DNA of 64,000 nt from Corythucha ciliata (Eukaryota > Arthropoda > Insecta > Hemiptera > Tingidae), in contig CM075943.1 of the NCBI GenBank assembly GCA_038030265.1, positions 47,554,001 through 47,618,000 on the forward strand. The letters are read 5' to 3'. Within the stretch, counting starts at the first letter, position 1. The number at the start of each line of letters is the position of its first letter. A program made the translations under genes and the position numbers. Positions 19,318-31,309 of this stretch are shown here, in pieces. Under the pieces are notes generated by a model, which saw only the letters and a list, made by a program, of their open reading frames with translations, searched no databases and was not told the DNA's origin.

Positions 19318-20465
19318 AGCCGAAACTGCGTGAGGACCATGGCGTAACCTTTTATGCACGTTATGTGGACGACATTTTGTGTATAATTCCCGAAAATAGT
19401 GTCACCCAGGCGTTGGACTTCTTGAACGGTACACATAAAAACATTACCTTTACGGTAGAAAAAGAGATTCACCAATCACTTAACTTCCTAGACATCACCA
19501 TCACCCGCAATAGCCCTTCAGGAACCTTGTCATTTAAAATTTTCCGAAAGACTACTGCGTCAGATGTGGTAATCCACAACTCCTCCTCCCACCCAACCCA
19601 ACACAAACTGTCGGCCTTCAGAAGTTTGATACACCGACTTAAGAACATCCCCATGACACAACAAGACTACAATAACGAACTACATATAATTTACCAAATA
19701 GCTGTAAATAATGGCTACAAAACGACAACAATAGACAAATTACTTAAACAAAAACAGAAACAGACAAACAAAATACCTGACAACACAGAAATTAAGAAAT
19801 GGACAACGTTCACCTTTACCGGAAGCGAGACCTACCGACTAACTAACTTCTTTGTTAAGAAAGGACTGAACATAGCTATGAGAACTGACAATACAATTAG
19901 GAACGCGACCAAAACAAAAAATGAAAAAACCAACAAATACGACCAAAACGGAGTTTACAAATTAACATGTTCGTGCGACGAAGTCTACATAGGGCAAACC
20001 GGAAGAAAGCTAAGGCAAAGATACAGGGAACATATAGCTTCATACAACAGACACAAAGACGACTCAAACTATGCTAACCACCTCCGCACATATAACCACC
20101 AACCACAAAACATAACAAAAGCTATGACACTGCTACACAATAAACAAAAGGGACGAAGACTAAACATATTGGAGAATATGGAGATCTACAAGCAAAAAAC
20201 GTTCGAGGGAAACATAATAAACGAACAGCTGAATACCACTTCCGACACCATCTTCACTCCTCTGAAGGAAATTTACCCGGTAAAAAGAAAAGCGACCCAT
20301 AACATCTCACCGGAGGCTAAAAAACAAAAAACTATCACAACCAACACAAATACACGAGACATCATATCACCACCAAACAAGAGACAGAAAATAACGGACT
20401 TTTTTATCAGATACCGACATACAGGGGAGAAAAGTGAAAGGACACAACAGGACAAGGGGGTATAA
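19318..20465 (+). CDS. Truncated Penelope copy, head-to-head with the first
   Basis: Begins at PKLREDHGV immediately after an in-frame TAG created at the junction, then reads through YARYVDD and the complete GIY-YIG domain to the same C-terminus. All residues I compared equal those of the minus-strand copy. It lacks the first half of RT and is not functional alone. Head-to-head or partially duplicated copies are characteristic of Penelope-like insertions. Confidence 0.85.
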
Positions 20466-20516
20466 ATACAGGGGGGTAACACGACCACCACTCAGTTTCA
20501 GTTGGGAAACCAAATG

Positions 20517-20540
20517 CTGAAGATGGCGAGCAGCCGAAAC
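20517..20540 (+). ncRNA. Hammerhead-like motif (right arm)
   Basis: Same motif as at 17086-17109, here on the plus strand downstream of the ORF, near the element's 3' end. The same reservations apply. Confidence 0.4.
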
Positions 20541-20665
20541 CGGTCCGTTCTTGACGAACCTCAACGAGGGAAGACAGACGATGTAGGCTCCTACGGCTAC
20601 AGACTTTTGCATGATTTAACCACTAACCCTCGTAGTTTAAGCGACTCTACTAACAATTTAAATTA

Positions 20666-22800
20666 AACCGCTCCCTGGTATATTACACGAAAAATATAAT
20701 ACCTACTCCTAAATGATTTAATAATGAACTTGAAAATAGGACGCTTCCAAGATATAAGAGATTTGGCCACAATATCATGTATGGACGACTTGTCTCAAAG
20801 AACCTAAAAGTCCCTAGTAATTTTGTCTAAAACTTTTCTTTCGAGTGGTCAGCTCCTTTTTGTCGCCGGCCTGTCGAACACACGACGACCCAAAATCGGG
20901 CTTAACTAGGCCCCATCTTCAGTATTGCCAGGGGCAGCCTCGGGAATATTGGCCGCTGTGATCTCCCCATGGATGGCGAAGCTCGTATCTCACACTTTTG
21001 AGTTACTTTGCCATTTGGAGAGGCGGCTGGCTTGCTTGCACAGGACCGGGCTTTTTTTTAGGGAATGAATTCAACCATAGAGGTAGAATACATGGAGGGA
21101 ACCTTGATGGGGAAGGGGTGTTGGAGGGGGGTGCATATGGACCACATAGATGAAGTGCGGTAGTGCGGGGGTGTCCCTTATTTTTATAACCTGCACAACG
21201 TAAACTTCCTAAAAAACAAAATTGTAATCTTTTATTTGTAATCATTCCCGTTGGCATAATTAATTCCTTAACATCTGTGATATTCGTGCGCATTCATTTT
21301 ATTAATTTTTTAAACTTAAAATTTTGAATCCAAACGGTTCGTCCCACCATGCACAATGAAATTGTTGAGTTCAGTGAATCACTTCGTTTTTCACGCGTCT
21401 TGAAGAATATGAACTTTAGTTGATGAAACGGTTTTTGCCTTTCTCCCGTCTTGCACCTAGTCGTGGAGTTCCGAGACCTTGATATGAGGCCTAACATCTA
21501 GTGTAGATCTATTGTAGCTCTCCGTGAACTTATAATGAATATAAAACTACCAAGAACTTCGCCGGTCGCTTCCCGCCCGTTGGAACGGTACTCGGGCGCA
21601 TACGTTGACGTCTGAACTGCAACACTGCATACGCTCGTGCTCTGGAGCCGAGTTTCTTCAGTTCAAAGCTCAGTGGGACGAAAGATGAACGATCAAACAC
21701 GCCTGCGCCTGCTTCGGCCGAATGAACCGAAAAGATCCATTCTATTCGATCCTGAAAAGGCTTTACACGGCAAAGGACGCGGTTCCTTTAAATTTCTCAA
21801 TATGGGATCATTCGTCCCTCTTCTGAACTGTTAGGGCGTGCACGTCCGACCGGAGCGTCGGCCGAACGAACGCGGTTTAGTGGAGCACAGTTGCTAGTAT
21901 CGCACGAACCACCACCGCCCGGATCAGCCGCTCTTTTCATGAATCGCGGCGTTTACGAGATACAAAGAACCGCTACCACACGTTCGTATGGGCTGCGAAG
22001 AAGAAAGAACCGTTTGTATTTCCGAAAAGTGAGGAGGTTTTCCGATTACCGCTGAGGGAAATTGAGGACACGAGACGAGTGACCCACTCTACGGCATAGC
22101 CCCTGCCATGTGCCATTCGTTTTTCAAAGTCACTCTTGGGCTGTACACAACACATAATTGGAAGTGGACTTCGACACCGAGCGTTTTATTACCGAAGAAG
22201 ATTCCTGAAATTTAGCACACGGGCTCTGAAAGTTACAATATGTCTCGTATTTTCTCTGTTTCTTGAGTCGTCCAAATACATTTTCAAGAAAACTAAAACG
22301 CAAATTTTGATGTAATAATAATCCCCTTGTTTTGTTGAAACAAGGCTAGCTGATATGAATCAGGTTGTATCGTTAGATAAACTAAAAAAAAGTTCACTCA
22401 CTGACCAGAAAGGGAGGTTTTCATTTTTTAATTTATTTATATTAATGGACAGTCATATTATAACCTATTCATATGCCGTCATATTGGAGCAAGACTCCCT
22501 CCATGTTATATTATCTCTATGAATTCAACGAAACCATCGCGATGGTTGCCTGGCAACTCACTAACATAAGAAAACCTCATGATTAAAAAAATTCAGTTCT
22601 TTGTGAGAGAGATAGAGAATGTATTAGACAAGGACAAAAAAGACTAAATTACGTCACACCCTTTTTTGGCGGGAAGTCAAATATCGCTATTTTAAATAAT
22701 TAAAAAAAATAGTTATAATGGAATTTAATTGTTTAAAGTCGTATCTATCAAAAAGTAATGGTGAGACCTACCAGAAAAAAATATTTTTAGAAAATGTGCA
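20666..22800. other. No gene recognised
   Basis: About 2.1 kb without a convincing coding frame, RNA gene or mobile-element motif. A CpG-richer patch at 21560-21900 has open frames with no recognisable domain; it could be an unannotated promoter or a decayed repeat. Confidence 0.35.
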
Positions 22801-22844
22801 ACTTCCTCATTGTTTTTATTTCTTTTATTTCTTCGTCTAATCGA

Positions 22845-22871
22845 TTTTCGGCCTGTCTAGGCCATCATCAG
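22845..22871 (-). ncRNA. Hammerhead-like motif, canonical CTGATGA form
   Basis: On the minus strand CTGATGA is followed by TGGCC, loop TAGACA, GGCC, then GAAA. The helix II pairing is perfect (GGCC with GGCC) and both conserved boxes are canonical. Helices I and III were not resolved by eye. It lies about 80 bases from a Penelope 3' fragment in the opposite orientation. Confidence 0.45.
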
Positions 22872-22929
22872 GACCATTATTAAACAAGTTTTCGTGTGTC
22901 TTCCACACTCGTTGACTTCCTTTACTATT

Positions 22930-23110
22930 TTCAGCGTACTTCCATACGCTGAAGATGGCGAGCAGCCGAAACCGGTTTATTTTCGACGCACCTCAATGAG
23001 GGAAGACTGACAATGTCACAACGACAGGTCTAAAACTTTATACGCGCATTGTATCCCTCGTAGTTTAAGCGATCTTACTAACAATATCAACTCAAACAAA
23101 CCATTCAAAG
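22930..23110 (+). mobile_element. Penelope 3'-end fragment with hammerhead-like motif
   Basis: 22949-22972 repeats CTGAAGA, GGC/GCC and GAAAC as in the Penelope arms. The following region matches their flank (GAGGGAAGACTGAC, then CCCTCGTAGTTTAAGCGA) with a diverged middle. No ORF is retained, so this is a solo 3' remnant of a related element. Confidence 0.55.
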
Positions 23111-26100
23111 GTTGGACGGCCACTTTTAGAGGTGAAATTACTAGGGATAGCGTGTTTCTAGCCACATGTTACAGCGTTAAAAAATGGTATCCACTATGGA
23201 AATTCAGTTTCTGAGGCTGACGACGATGACAACGACACACAAAGTAGTGTCACTTTTCTGGATGGGCAGGGGTTTATGAGAGGCCCAGCATCATTGTTAG
23301 ACCGAAACCCCTCCAATACCTCCTTCCCATCACATCAAACTCTTTTTTTTGTGCGTTTACTTCCTCTTTTTCTTCGTAGTGAAGAACTATTTCTTCAATC
23401 TTTTTGCGTAACGCTTTTATCTCATCAGTAAGGATTTGGCTCAGTTTCATTGGTACCTACTGATGATTTGCCGTAACTTGGCTCCGGTTTGTGAAGAGGC
23501 GAGTAGGTATAATTCTATTTGGAGAAAGCGTAAGCAATGTGGAAGGCCTAAATCATTTCGAACACTATACGGGTAGTGGTCTCATTGTTTTAATTAAACT
23601 TTCGAGTAGGATGAAAGAACTAAATATTTTAAAAAATATCGAAGAGAACTGATGGTTATATTTTGAATCTGACAGGACGTTAATATACTTACAGGACTTA
23701 ATATAATTTTTTTCAACTTCCTTCCTTCTCTATGTCTACCCAACAACAATTTTTTTTCCTGCTGCTGAATGGGCAGCCCCAGGCTGAGTTAGTCAGTTAT
23801 TTTATACAGTATATACATATACATTTTTGGACGGACGTGCTTGGATCTCGACATTGAGATAAGCATGCGAAATGAACTTTTTTTGGTATTCCTGTCCCCC
23901 TTCCCTTCCTAAGAATCTTTGGGTACCAAGCTATTTTCATTACAAAATAAAGTTGGAACCACAAAATACTTTTGGGCCAATATTCATATTCTTGGCACCC
24001 TCCCCTTCAAGTTTCCACTCTCAGGTTAATCACCTTGTTCACGAATCTTCTTGTCAATCAAAATTATGGTTTCAAGACAGATTTGCCTTGAAACTTAAAA
24101 CCCCATCGCGGAGGTTTTTCTTCTCTCTCTTCATTCTTCCGCCCTGTATTAATGAAGTGATGACTAGGCGGCGATAATCTTTTGATGGGCGATTTAAGAG
24201 GGAGTCATGATTCAGGAGTTGGGAAAAGGTCAGATTTTTAAGGGGGTTAACGGGTGAAGGAGCTCCGAGAAAGAGAATACGTCTCTATTGTTTTTTTTTT
24301 TTTTATTTAAAGTTCGTGAAAGATTAGAACATTATACGACCTCCCAACCCGAAAGAAAAGAAAATCACGGACGGTTGGACTTGCAAGAGAAACTTGATAC
24401 AAGAGTTCGAAATTCCAGGAAAATCTAGAGCTACAAAGTAAACTTTTTTTTTTTTCTTCGTGTGAGTAAAAGGACAGACTATTGTTTGAGTCGGTAAGCG
24501 TTGATGAGGAAGAGGAGCGGGGCGGGTAATCAATATAAAAAAGAACTCCCCGCGAGAGCTGCAACTAAATGCCTAAATGCTTCGTTCCAACTACCTTTCT
24601 GGACGAGTGGAAGAAAGAAAATTAATTTTAGCAGCTCCCTGAAACGCCGCGGACAAGATCAAAAGAGAGAAACAGAGGGTTTTGAGTTAAAACTCGCGAA
24701 CTACGCATTCCAACACCGTGTAAATCCTTTGGCACAAAGAGTTAGTGTGGTAGGGAAAGCGTTCAAGTCCTCATCCTACACCTTGTAACGCGTATATGAA
24801 TTCAAGGTCGAGAGACCTCTTCAATCAAGTCCTTAAACCAGATAACTATCACATCCCCTCATTTAAGAGAGGCGCCTTTTTGATTCATTCAATTTAGTTT
24901 TGTCTTAACCCAATAGCGAGATGGCACTGACGCGACGGCGTTCTTCGTGCGTAATATAATGCGTAAAATAATAATAAAATAAAAATAATTTGGTAGGTAT
25001 TACAACGTCAAAGGCATTGACAATTCGACATATTTTCTTCGTGGGTTTCCTTTTCAGCGGCCCAGCCGGTTCAGAATTGTCTTTGAGTAGGAAAATTGCC
25101 GTTTCAACTAATTGAATTCGGCGTCCTATAAAACGATAAGATCGTGGCTAAATGTGCCTCACCTCGTTAATCACTAACACTGTAATTTAAATTGTAAATT
25201 AGCTAGGATTATCTCATCCACGAGAGAGAGTTAACTATTCAGACGAAATAATTGAAGGAGGGGGGGGGGTTACCGCTAAACTCCATCATCGAGAAAAAAG
25301 TAGTGAGTGTGTAACTCATCCCGTTAAGTTCTCTTCTTTTGAAGCTTAAACAAAGGCTATAATTAATCAGACCTGTCCCGTCGTAAGACAACGAGGGAGA
25401 GATAGAGAAAAAAAAAACTTGACTGATAGCAGGTGTTTAACTTGAGGGGAAAAAAACAGGATTGTCGCCGTCTTCACGTAGGTACTGACAAGGTCAGCTC
25501 CCTTTCGCGGTGATGTGAAACGGAGGATGAGCTTTAGGGAAGATGTCTTCATGCCTTCGGAAAGAAGTCATGTTCCTTCCTCCAACCCGTTCCATCCTTT
25601 TTATCGCATCGTCCAATTATCGATGCAAGGCACGGTAAAAAAAGCAGCTCCCCCCATATGGGATTTAACGTCCGTTTTGGAATTGTCCAAAGCGAAAAAA
25701 AGAGCTTTTGCATCCGGCTGAGGCCCAAGTTTCTTTCCGGCCTATGTTAGAAAAGAGGGTTGTCTCTCTTCTAGCCGTTTGGAACCTTTAGGGCAGAACA
25801 CTATCCTCTGTCTTTATTTGTACACAATTTCTTAAACTTCTTTACTTCATCATATCTCTCCAGCATTCTTCTGACCGGTCAAGCAGGGTCTCCTTGCAAT
25901 GGGAGTCGCTCTTGATGATGATGGCGAGGGGTGAAGAGGATGGGAAAGTGAAATAGCGAGACAGTCGCAAAGAGTAGAACGAATGCTACCTGTTAACCCT
26001 TTATTTCAAGAAAAGAATGAGACGGTGAGAAAGGAAAGAAAAAGAGAGAAAAAAAAAAAAAAATCAATGAGCCCCTAGAAACTAATTACGAGCTGTTTCT

Positions 26101-26975
26101 CTTCGAAGTTCATGGTTGGTGGCTCTTTTTCAAAATGTCAACGTAATCAGTTGCAAAGCGTCGTTACACCATCCGAAAAAGGTAAAAATTGGAATCGCGT
26201 TGATGAAAATAAATAAATGGAAGCTGCCAGTAAAAATGAACAAGACCCCTATCCGGCCTTCGAGTCTTTTAAATATTTTAACGGCCTTTCTTACAAGATG
26301 CTAATCTTATTCACTTAAGGCGTCCTTGAGAAGGTCGTTTAAGATGTGGGAGTTGTGAAAACGCGAAGTGAATTTTTATTTTTATTTATGAAACATTCCA
26401 AAAAGGCGTTTGTATTTATTGAATGAAGACCTTCCGAGCAGAGGAAACAAATGACGAGGGAGAGTCTTCTTTTAAGGATGACATTGTTCTTGTGCGGTGC
26501 CCCAAATTTGTACGTCCCGGAGATTACCAGGAGTGAAAATGCGGGTCATCATGTGGGGGTTCTCGGTAGTGGCTTATTAAAATACCTCCCCCTCCCCATA
26601 CACACTTTTATTTGTACAGTCACGACTCACGAACCGTAACAGTTCGTCGTCCGTAATTAATTTAAAAGGGTAGGCTACCACATGCATGACACACGAAAAA
26701 CGTTCTTTTTCAATTGTTATGCGTGCCACGGCCTAACTTCACCGGGTCCGAGATTGCCCCGTGTCCCATTTGTTACTCTACCAGTAAAATGTTTTATGTA
26801 GTAGTATACAATGAATGAGCCTTTAGGGCAGAACAACTAACATTTTACTTCAACGATAGGGCTGAGCCCTACACGATTTTAGATTTGAGGAAAAATAGGC
26901 CTCCTCGGCTGCTTTCGAAACCGGTAGTACCTCTGAATTACTAGTCGAAGGCGCTACCAGTTACGTCACAGGGTC
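23111..26975. other. Long stretch with no recognised gene
   Basis: AT-rich intergenic or intronic sequence. It includes poly-T near 24288-24304, a G run near 25258-25269 and poly-A near 26050-26063. Short open frames lack any family motif. I see no tRNA, tandem array or inverted repeat of note. Confidence 0.4.
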
Positions 26976-27076
26976 GTCCTTTTTTTTTTTTTTGAAACAA
27001 CACCCACGGGTAGGAGGGTTGCCCCCCCGGCACGGAATCCTAGGTGGATTATTGTGCCCCCCCTGGGTCTGTGGAT

Positions 27077-27850
27077 CTAGTCCAGGATCCCCTTCCCTCT
27101 GACGAGGTTTAGGAGGTCCTGGGCTAGAGTTTCGCTGGTCGGAGCACCCTCGAATAGGTTGGCCCCGAAGATGCTAAGCCGGCGGCCCGCGAGCGCCTCA
27201 CATTCGAACACGATGTGATGGGCGCGGTCTCGTCTTCTTCCCCACACAGTCTGCACACCGGGGACTCCGTGATTACCCCGATGCGGTGTAGATGATAACG
27301 GAGCTGGCAGAATCCCTAAGGTCCTAAGGTCTCTCCGGCTAAGTCGGAGCAGTTTGCTCGTAAGCCTCCTGCACGGTCCTTCGACCATGCGCTTACTCTG
27401 CTGATGTCCCTCCAGTCTCTGCCAGCGAATAGCCGCCTGGGCATTGACCCACTTGGCTATCGCCATCCTGAAGGTCGATGACGGGACGCCGAGCGCCGGC
27501 TCCGGGCCAGTGAAGTCTCCATTCGAGCCCTCCCTGGCCAAGGAGTCCGCCTGCTCGTTCCCGTAGATACCCTAGTGTCCCGGTACCCATTCAAGGCTTA
27601 CCTTGTTATCCTGGGCCAGCAGACTAAGGCTTTGGCGGCAATCCCATACAAGCCCGGAGCTCACTATCGGAGCCGTTAGTGCCTTAATGGCAGCCTGGCT
27701 ATCCGTGAGGATACGTATATGGGCATTTTGCACGTCCCTACGTATATTCTCAGCAGCACAGACCTTGATTGCGTAGACTTCGGCTTGGAATACCGAGGTG
27801 TATACCCCCAGAGGTGTAGACAGCCTCCATTCGGGTTCCACCCCGTACAC
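27077..27850 (-). pseudogene. LINE RNase H domain and C-terminal zinc-finger region
   Basis: 27850-27572 shows FQAEVYAIKVCA (catalytic E), ILTDSQAAIKAL (catalytic D) and LEWVPGH. The frame then stops at TAG and resumes from about 27550 with the final GNEQADSLAREGS-like region. The tail (27541-27077) carries LLRLSRRDLRTL and HHIVFECEALAGRR, the H and last C of a C-C-H-C finger found at the end of such LINEs. The two Cys upstream are lost by frameshift. Confidence 0.75.
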
Positions 27851-27892
27851 CCCCGCACCAGTCCCGTTATTCGTTTTAGAGCCGTCTGTAAA

Positions 27893-29226
27893 CTACAATC
27901 GCTCCTTGTGATTTCTTTTCACTGCCTGCCCCTCACCGTACCCAAGGCGGACGGAGAAGGGACAGCGTTCACCGAGGGTTCCGGCACGATGTCCGGCATC
28001 ATGCCCAGTGTGGGTCCTCCTAGAATTAAGGCCCCCACCCCTCCATAAACCACCCCGTTTATGCCTTAGGGCCGACATTGCCGCCGCCCCCTTGATGAAG
28101 ATGTCAACGGGAGGGAGTCCCGTCAGTATCTCCATCGTTGCAGTAGGAGTGGAGTGCATAGCGCCAGTGACCATTAGGTACGCCAGTCTCTGAACACTAG
28201 TGAGGGTATTTCTGGCCCCCACTTGTTCCGCTTTGTGCCACCAGACCACTGAGCAATATGTCAGTGCGAGTCTGACTATCGCCGTATATAGCCATAGGAC
28301 CTTTTGCGGCCTCAGTCCCCACGTTTTGCCGCAGGCATTTTTCGTCCTCATAAGCAGCATTTTACCCCTGTCGGCAACCCTGCCCAGGTGCTTGTTCCAG
28401 GAGAGCGTGGAGTCCAGGGTTACCCCCAGATACTTCACTTCCCTCCGAAGAGATAGCCTGGTATCGTAGAACAGGGGTTCTTTAAAGTCCCCCAAATTCC
28501 TCTTTCTAGTGAAGGCCATGTTGGTCTTGTCAGGGTTTACATTCAGCCCTTCCTTCCCACACCAGTCCTTCACTATATTCAATGCTGACTGAGTCAAGTC
28601 CGACACCACCCCGACATGTCGCCCTCTAATGACGACGACAATGTCGTCCGCGTATCCCTGGACATGGAACCCATTATCAGCCAGCCGCACCAATAAGGAA
28701 TTGGCCACCATGCCCCACATTCGGGGTGACAAACCCCCCCCCCCTGTGGGCATCCCTTCTTTACAGCCACCTCCAGGGATTCCCCAAGGAGCGTGGCGGT
28801 AACTGTTCTGCTTTCAAGCAGCACCCTCAACCACCTACTAATGGTGTCGCAGATGCCATGCCGTCCTGCAGCTTCAATAACCGAGGATATAGAGGTATTG
28901 TCAAAGGCACCCTCTATGTCCAGAAAGATTCCCACCGCTAGTTCTTTGTGCTCTAGAGTATCCTCCAGCCTAGTAACCAGCTGGTGTAGTGCCGTTTCGC
29001 AGGACTTTCCCTGCTGGTAGGCAAATTGACCTGGGTGTAGTGGCCTCGAAGGGAGGCAGCTTTCCCAGATATGCCTATCCACCAGTTTTTCCAACGTTTT
29101 CAAAACGAAAGATGTTAGACATATGGGTCGGTACGCCTTAGCCAGTGCATATGAAGGGCGCCCCGGCTTAGGAATAAACACAACTCGTGCTTTCCGCCAC
29201 ACCTCAGGGATTCTGCCCATTGCCAT
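27893..29226 (-). pseudogene. LINE reverse transcriptase
   Basis: 29226-28594 carries YRPICLTSFVLKTLEK, VGIFLDIEGAFDNT (motif A) and KKGCPQGG (motif B). A frameshift at a C-rich run near 28735-28750 passes to 28753-27893, with GYADDIVVVIRG (catalytic), NVNPDKTNMAF and VKYLGVTLDSTLSW. All palm motifs survive across two frames. Relatives: 40426-40782 (linker) and 47281-47635 (tail). Confidence 0.8.
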
Positions 29227-30531
29227 GCAAGCCCTGAAGATGCAGCACAGTCGTCTGGCAACCTCTGCCCCCCCCCTCCTGGTGGTGTTTGGGGATTATG
29301 CCGTCCGGTCCAGGAGCTTTGAAGGGAGAAAACGAGCCAATGGCCCATTGTACCCTTCCCATTGTGACCACCTCCCTACCCAAATGCCAGTCCACCCTTG
29401 TCGCCCTCCTTCGCGAGGGCTCCACGGGTGGAATGGACGATACCACCCCCACGGCCCCCGGAAAGTGCACCCCCATCAGGGTCGTCAACGTTTCCGACGC
29501 CGTCGTAGTGTAACTACCGTCCACTTTCATCAGTGTGCCAACGGGATTCAGCGGGTCCTTGACGAGAAGGCGCTGAAGGCGAGCCACCGAGGAGGTATTT
29601 TCAGCCTCCTCACAGAATCCCCTCCAGGACGCCCTCTTCGAACTCCTCAGCCCCTGCCGATACTCCGCCAGCTTGGCCCTATAGGCCTCCCACTGCCCGT
29701 CGCGGACTGCCCGATTAAATAGCCTCCGCGATGCATTTCTCAACCCCTCGAGCTCCTCATTCCACCAGGGAACCTTCCTGGTCGATGAGCGCGAGCTCAG
29801 GGGAGTATTTGCTTGATACGAGGTTACCGGCACCTCCTGCAACTCCTGTGCTGCCCCCTCAATATCGTCACCATCTCGTAGGTCCAGCTCACCCCCAAAA
29901 CTAAGCCTACCATTTACTTCCTCGGCGAAACCACCCCAATCCGTCTTACGAGGGTTGTAGTATGTCTCTTGTATCCTCTCCAGCCCCCGGATTTCCATGA
30001 TGACATACCTGTGGTCCGAGAACGATGGAGCCTCGGACACACTCCAGTTCCTGACCCTACCGGCCAGTAAGGAAGTAGAGAGGGTGAGGTCGAGGACCTC
30101 CCTCCTACTTGATGTTATAAAGGTGGGCTTATTGCCCCTGTTCAACACGGATAAATCACTAGTTGCCAGGTACTCAAATAAGGACTCACCTCTGGAGTTT
30201 GTGTTGGTGCTGCCCATGCCAAGTGATGGGCGTTGGCATCCACACCGATAAGCAGTTGTTCGCCATTGCGCCTGCAGGCGTCGACCAGGTTGATCACCTC
30301 CCTCGGTGGCGGGCCCTGATCGCTGTCTCCAGGGAAGTACGCCGAGATCGCAACAAGCTGCTCCCTCGTGGCCCCTTCCTGGTAGGGCAGCCTGACAGCT
30401 ACCATGTCCCTGAAACAGAACTCGTTAAACGTCAATGCTCTCAATCCGCTTCTAACGTAGATGCATGCACGTGGAGTATCGACAAATCTAGAATAAATTA
30501 ACTCACCTCCAATGCCGCTCAATCCCGCCAC
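29204..30531 (-). pseudogene. LINE endonuclease and linker
   Basis: 30531-30142 contains VAISAYFPGD and LIGVDANAHHLAW (catalytic D and N). 30217-29204 continues with LDLTLSTSLL, EAPSFSDHRYV (the terminal D-H pair of the endonuclease), then the linker with WWNEELEGLRNA and SWRGFCEEAEN and the RT entry FKAPGPDGI. One frameshift lies near 30200. Confidence 0.75.
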
Positions 30532-30544
30532 TCTTCCCTGAAGA

Positions 30545-30703
30545 GGCTGAAAATAAAGAATTGAACTTTATTGAAGCTAAATACTTACTAATTTTACTTG
30601 TTTTGAGTTCCTAGGAAAAATTGCTCACAAGGTGGGATTCGAACCCACGACCTCCTAGTTTCGAGGCCAGGCGCTCTACCACTGAGCTAGCCTGAGAGGC
30701 TCA
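30545..30703 (-). repeat. tRNA-derived SINE (family A)
   Basis: On the minus strand a tRNA-like head shows box A TAGCTCAGTGGTAGAGC, an anticodon-like stem CCTGG/CTAGG and box B GGTTCGAATCC within a perfect GTGGG/CCCAC stem. The acceptor stem does not close, and an unrelated tail follows (ACTCAAAACAAGTAAAA, then TTAGCTTCAATAAAGTT). It is therefore a SINE, not a tRNA gene. A 5'-truncated copy lies at 33100-33207. Confidence 0.65.
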
Positions 30704-31309
30704 CGCTAAGAGCGAACCCCACCAGAGAGAAACTCCCTCTCGGAACTCAAATGCACGAATCGGGTCAGTGCAATGGCGGATCCAAGGATGAGGTCACTTG
30801 CGCACCTTCTCCTACAAAATCCTATCGAGAGGGGTGATTACCTCTAATTTTACGGTCATTTTGTCAGAGACTCGAGGGTGGAACGCGACCAAGTCAAGGG
30901 AAAAATGAATGCGAAAGGTCTCGCCAAGGGCAAACTTTAAGCGAAACGTCACATTGTGGGAAAAAAAACTCTTTCGAAAGGCCGCGGCACAACGAGTAAA
31001 CTACACGCAAAATGCCCCACGGCGGGCAAAACGCAACATTCGGGAAAACACTCACGTGGAATCGTTCATCTTTGTTTTTTTGGTTTTCTTAGTTTTGTCT
31101 TAGTGGCGATAAGATTGCTGATGAGGGGCACTGGGATTGGGCCCGAAATGCATACTGTCAAAAACTACGCGGCTGTAATTGTTCAAATTTAAATAACCAA
31201 CTTTCCATTTAACACTCACGTGAATCGCCACATTCAATGCGACATTTACGTGAAATGCAGCGTCAAGGGAAACAAATAATGCGAAACGCTTCTCCAAGAG
31301 CAATGTTAA
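30704..31309. other. No gene; contains a hammerhead-like motif
   Basis: No coding sequence was recognised. The only notable element is the motif at 31118-31149. Confidence 0.35.
31118..31149 (+). ncRNA. Hammerhead-like motif next to the minisatellite
   Basis: CTGATGA is followed by a GGG...CCC helix with a roughly 12-base loop, then GAAAT. Both conserved boxes are exact. Helices I and III are not evident to me, so this may be a chance match. Confidence 0.3.

Larger units (their letters stand above)
19318..20618. repeat. Right arm of the Penelope inverted pair
   Basis: Reverse complement of 17008-18307. The junction with the longer copy is at 19317/19318 with a shared GCC. Beyond 20618 a further 50 bases (CCCTCGTAGTTTAAGCGA and on) look like Penelope 3' sequence, because they recur after the fragment at 22949. 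Confidence 0.85.
26976..30545 (-). mobile_element. LINE with endonuclease, RT and RNase H (5'-truncated, frameshifted)
   Basis: The minus-strand order is endonuclease (30531-30142), linker (30217-29300), RT (29226-27893), RNase H (27850-27572) and zinc-finger tail (27541-27077), then a 3' UTR ending in a run of T on the plus strand (about 26980-26994), i.e. a poly(A) tail. The presence of RNase H and the RT style (GYADDIVVVIRG) fit the I/R1/LOA group of LINEs. At least five frameshifts break ORF2. The N-terminal part of the endonuclease and ORF1 are absent; the left boundary abuts a SINE at 30545. Confidence 0.8.

Noticed and set aside
21560..21900. CpG-richer patch as a host promoter
   Set aside because: No initiator, ATG and donor in a consistent order could be found. 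It is recorded only as unassigned sequence.
30626..30703. Functional tRNA gene on the minus strand
   Set aside because: Boxes A and B are good, but the acceptor stem does not pair, the anticodon loop has eight bases and a SINE tail follows.
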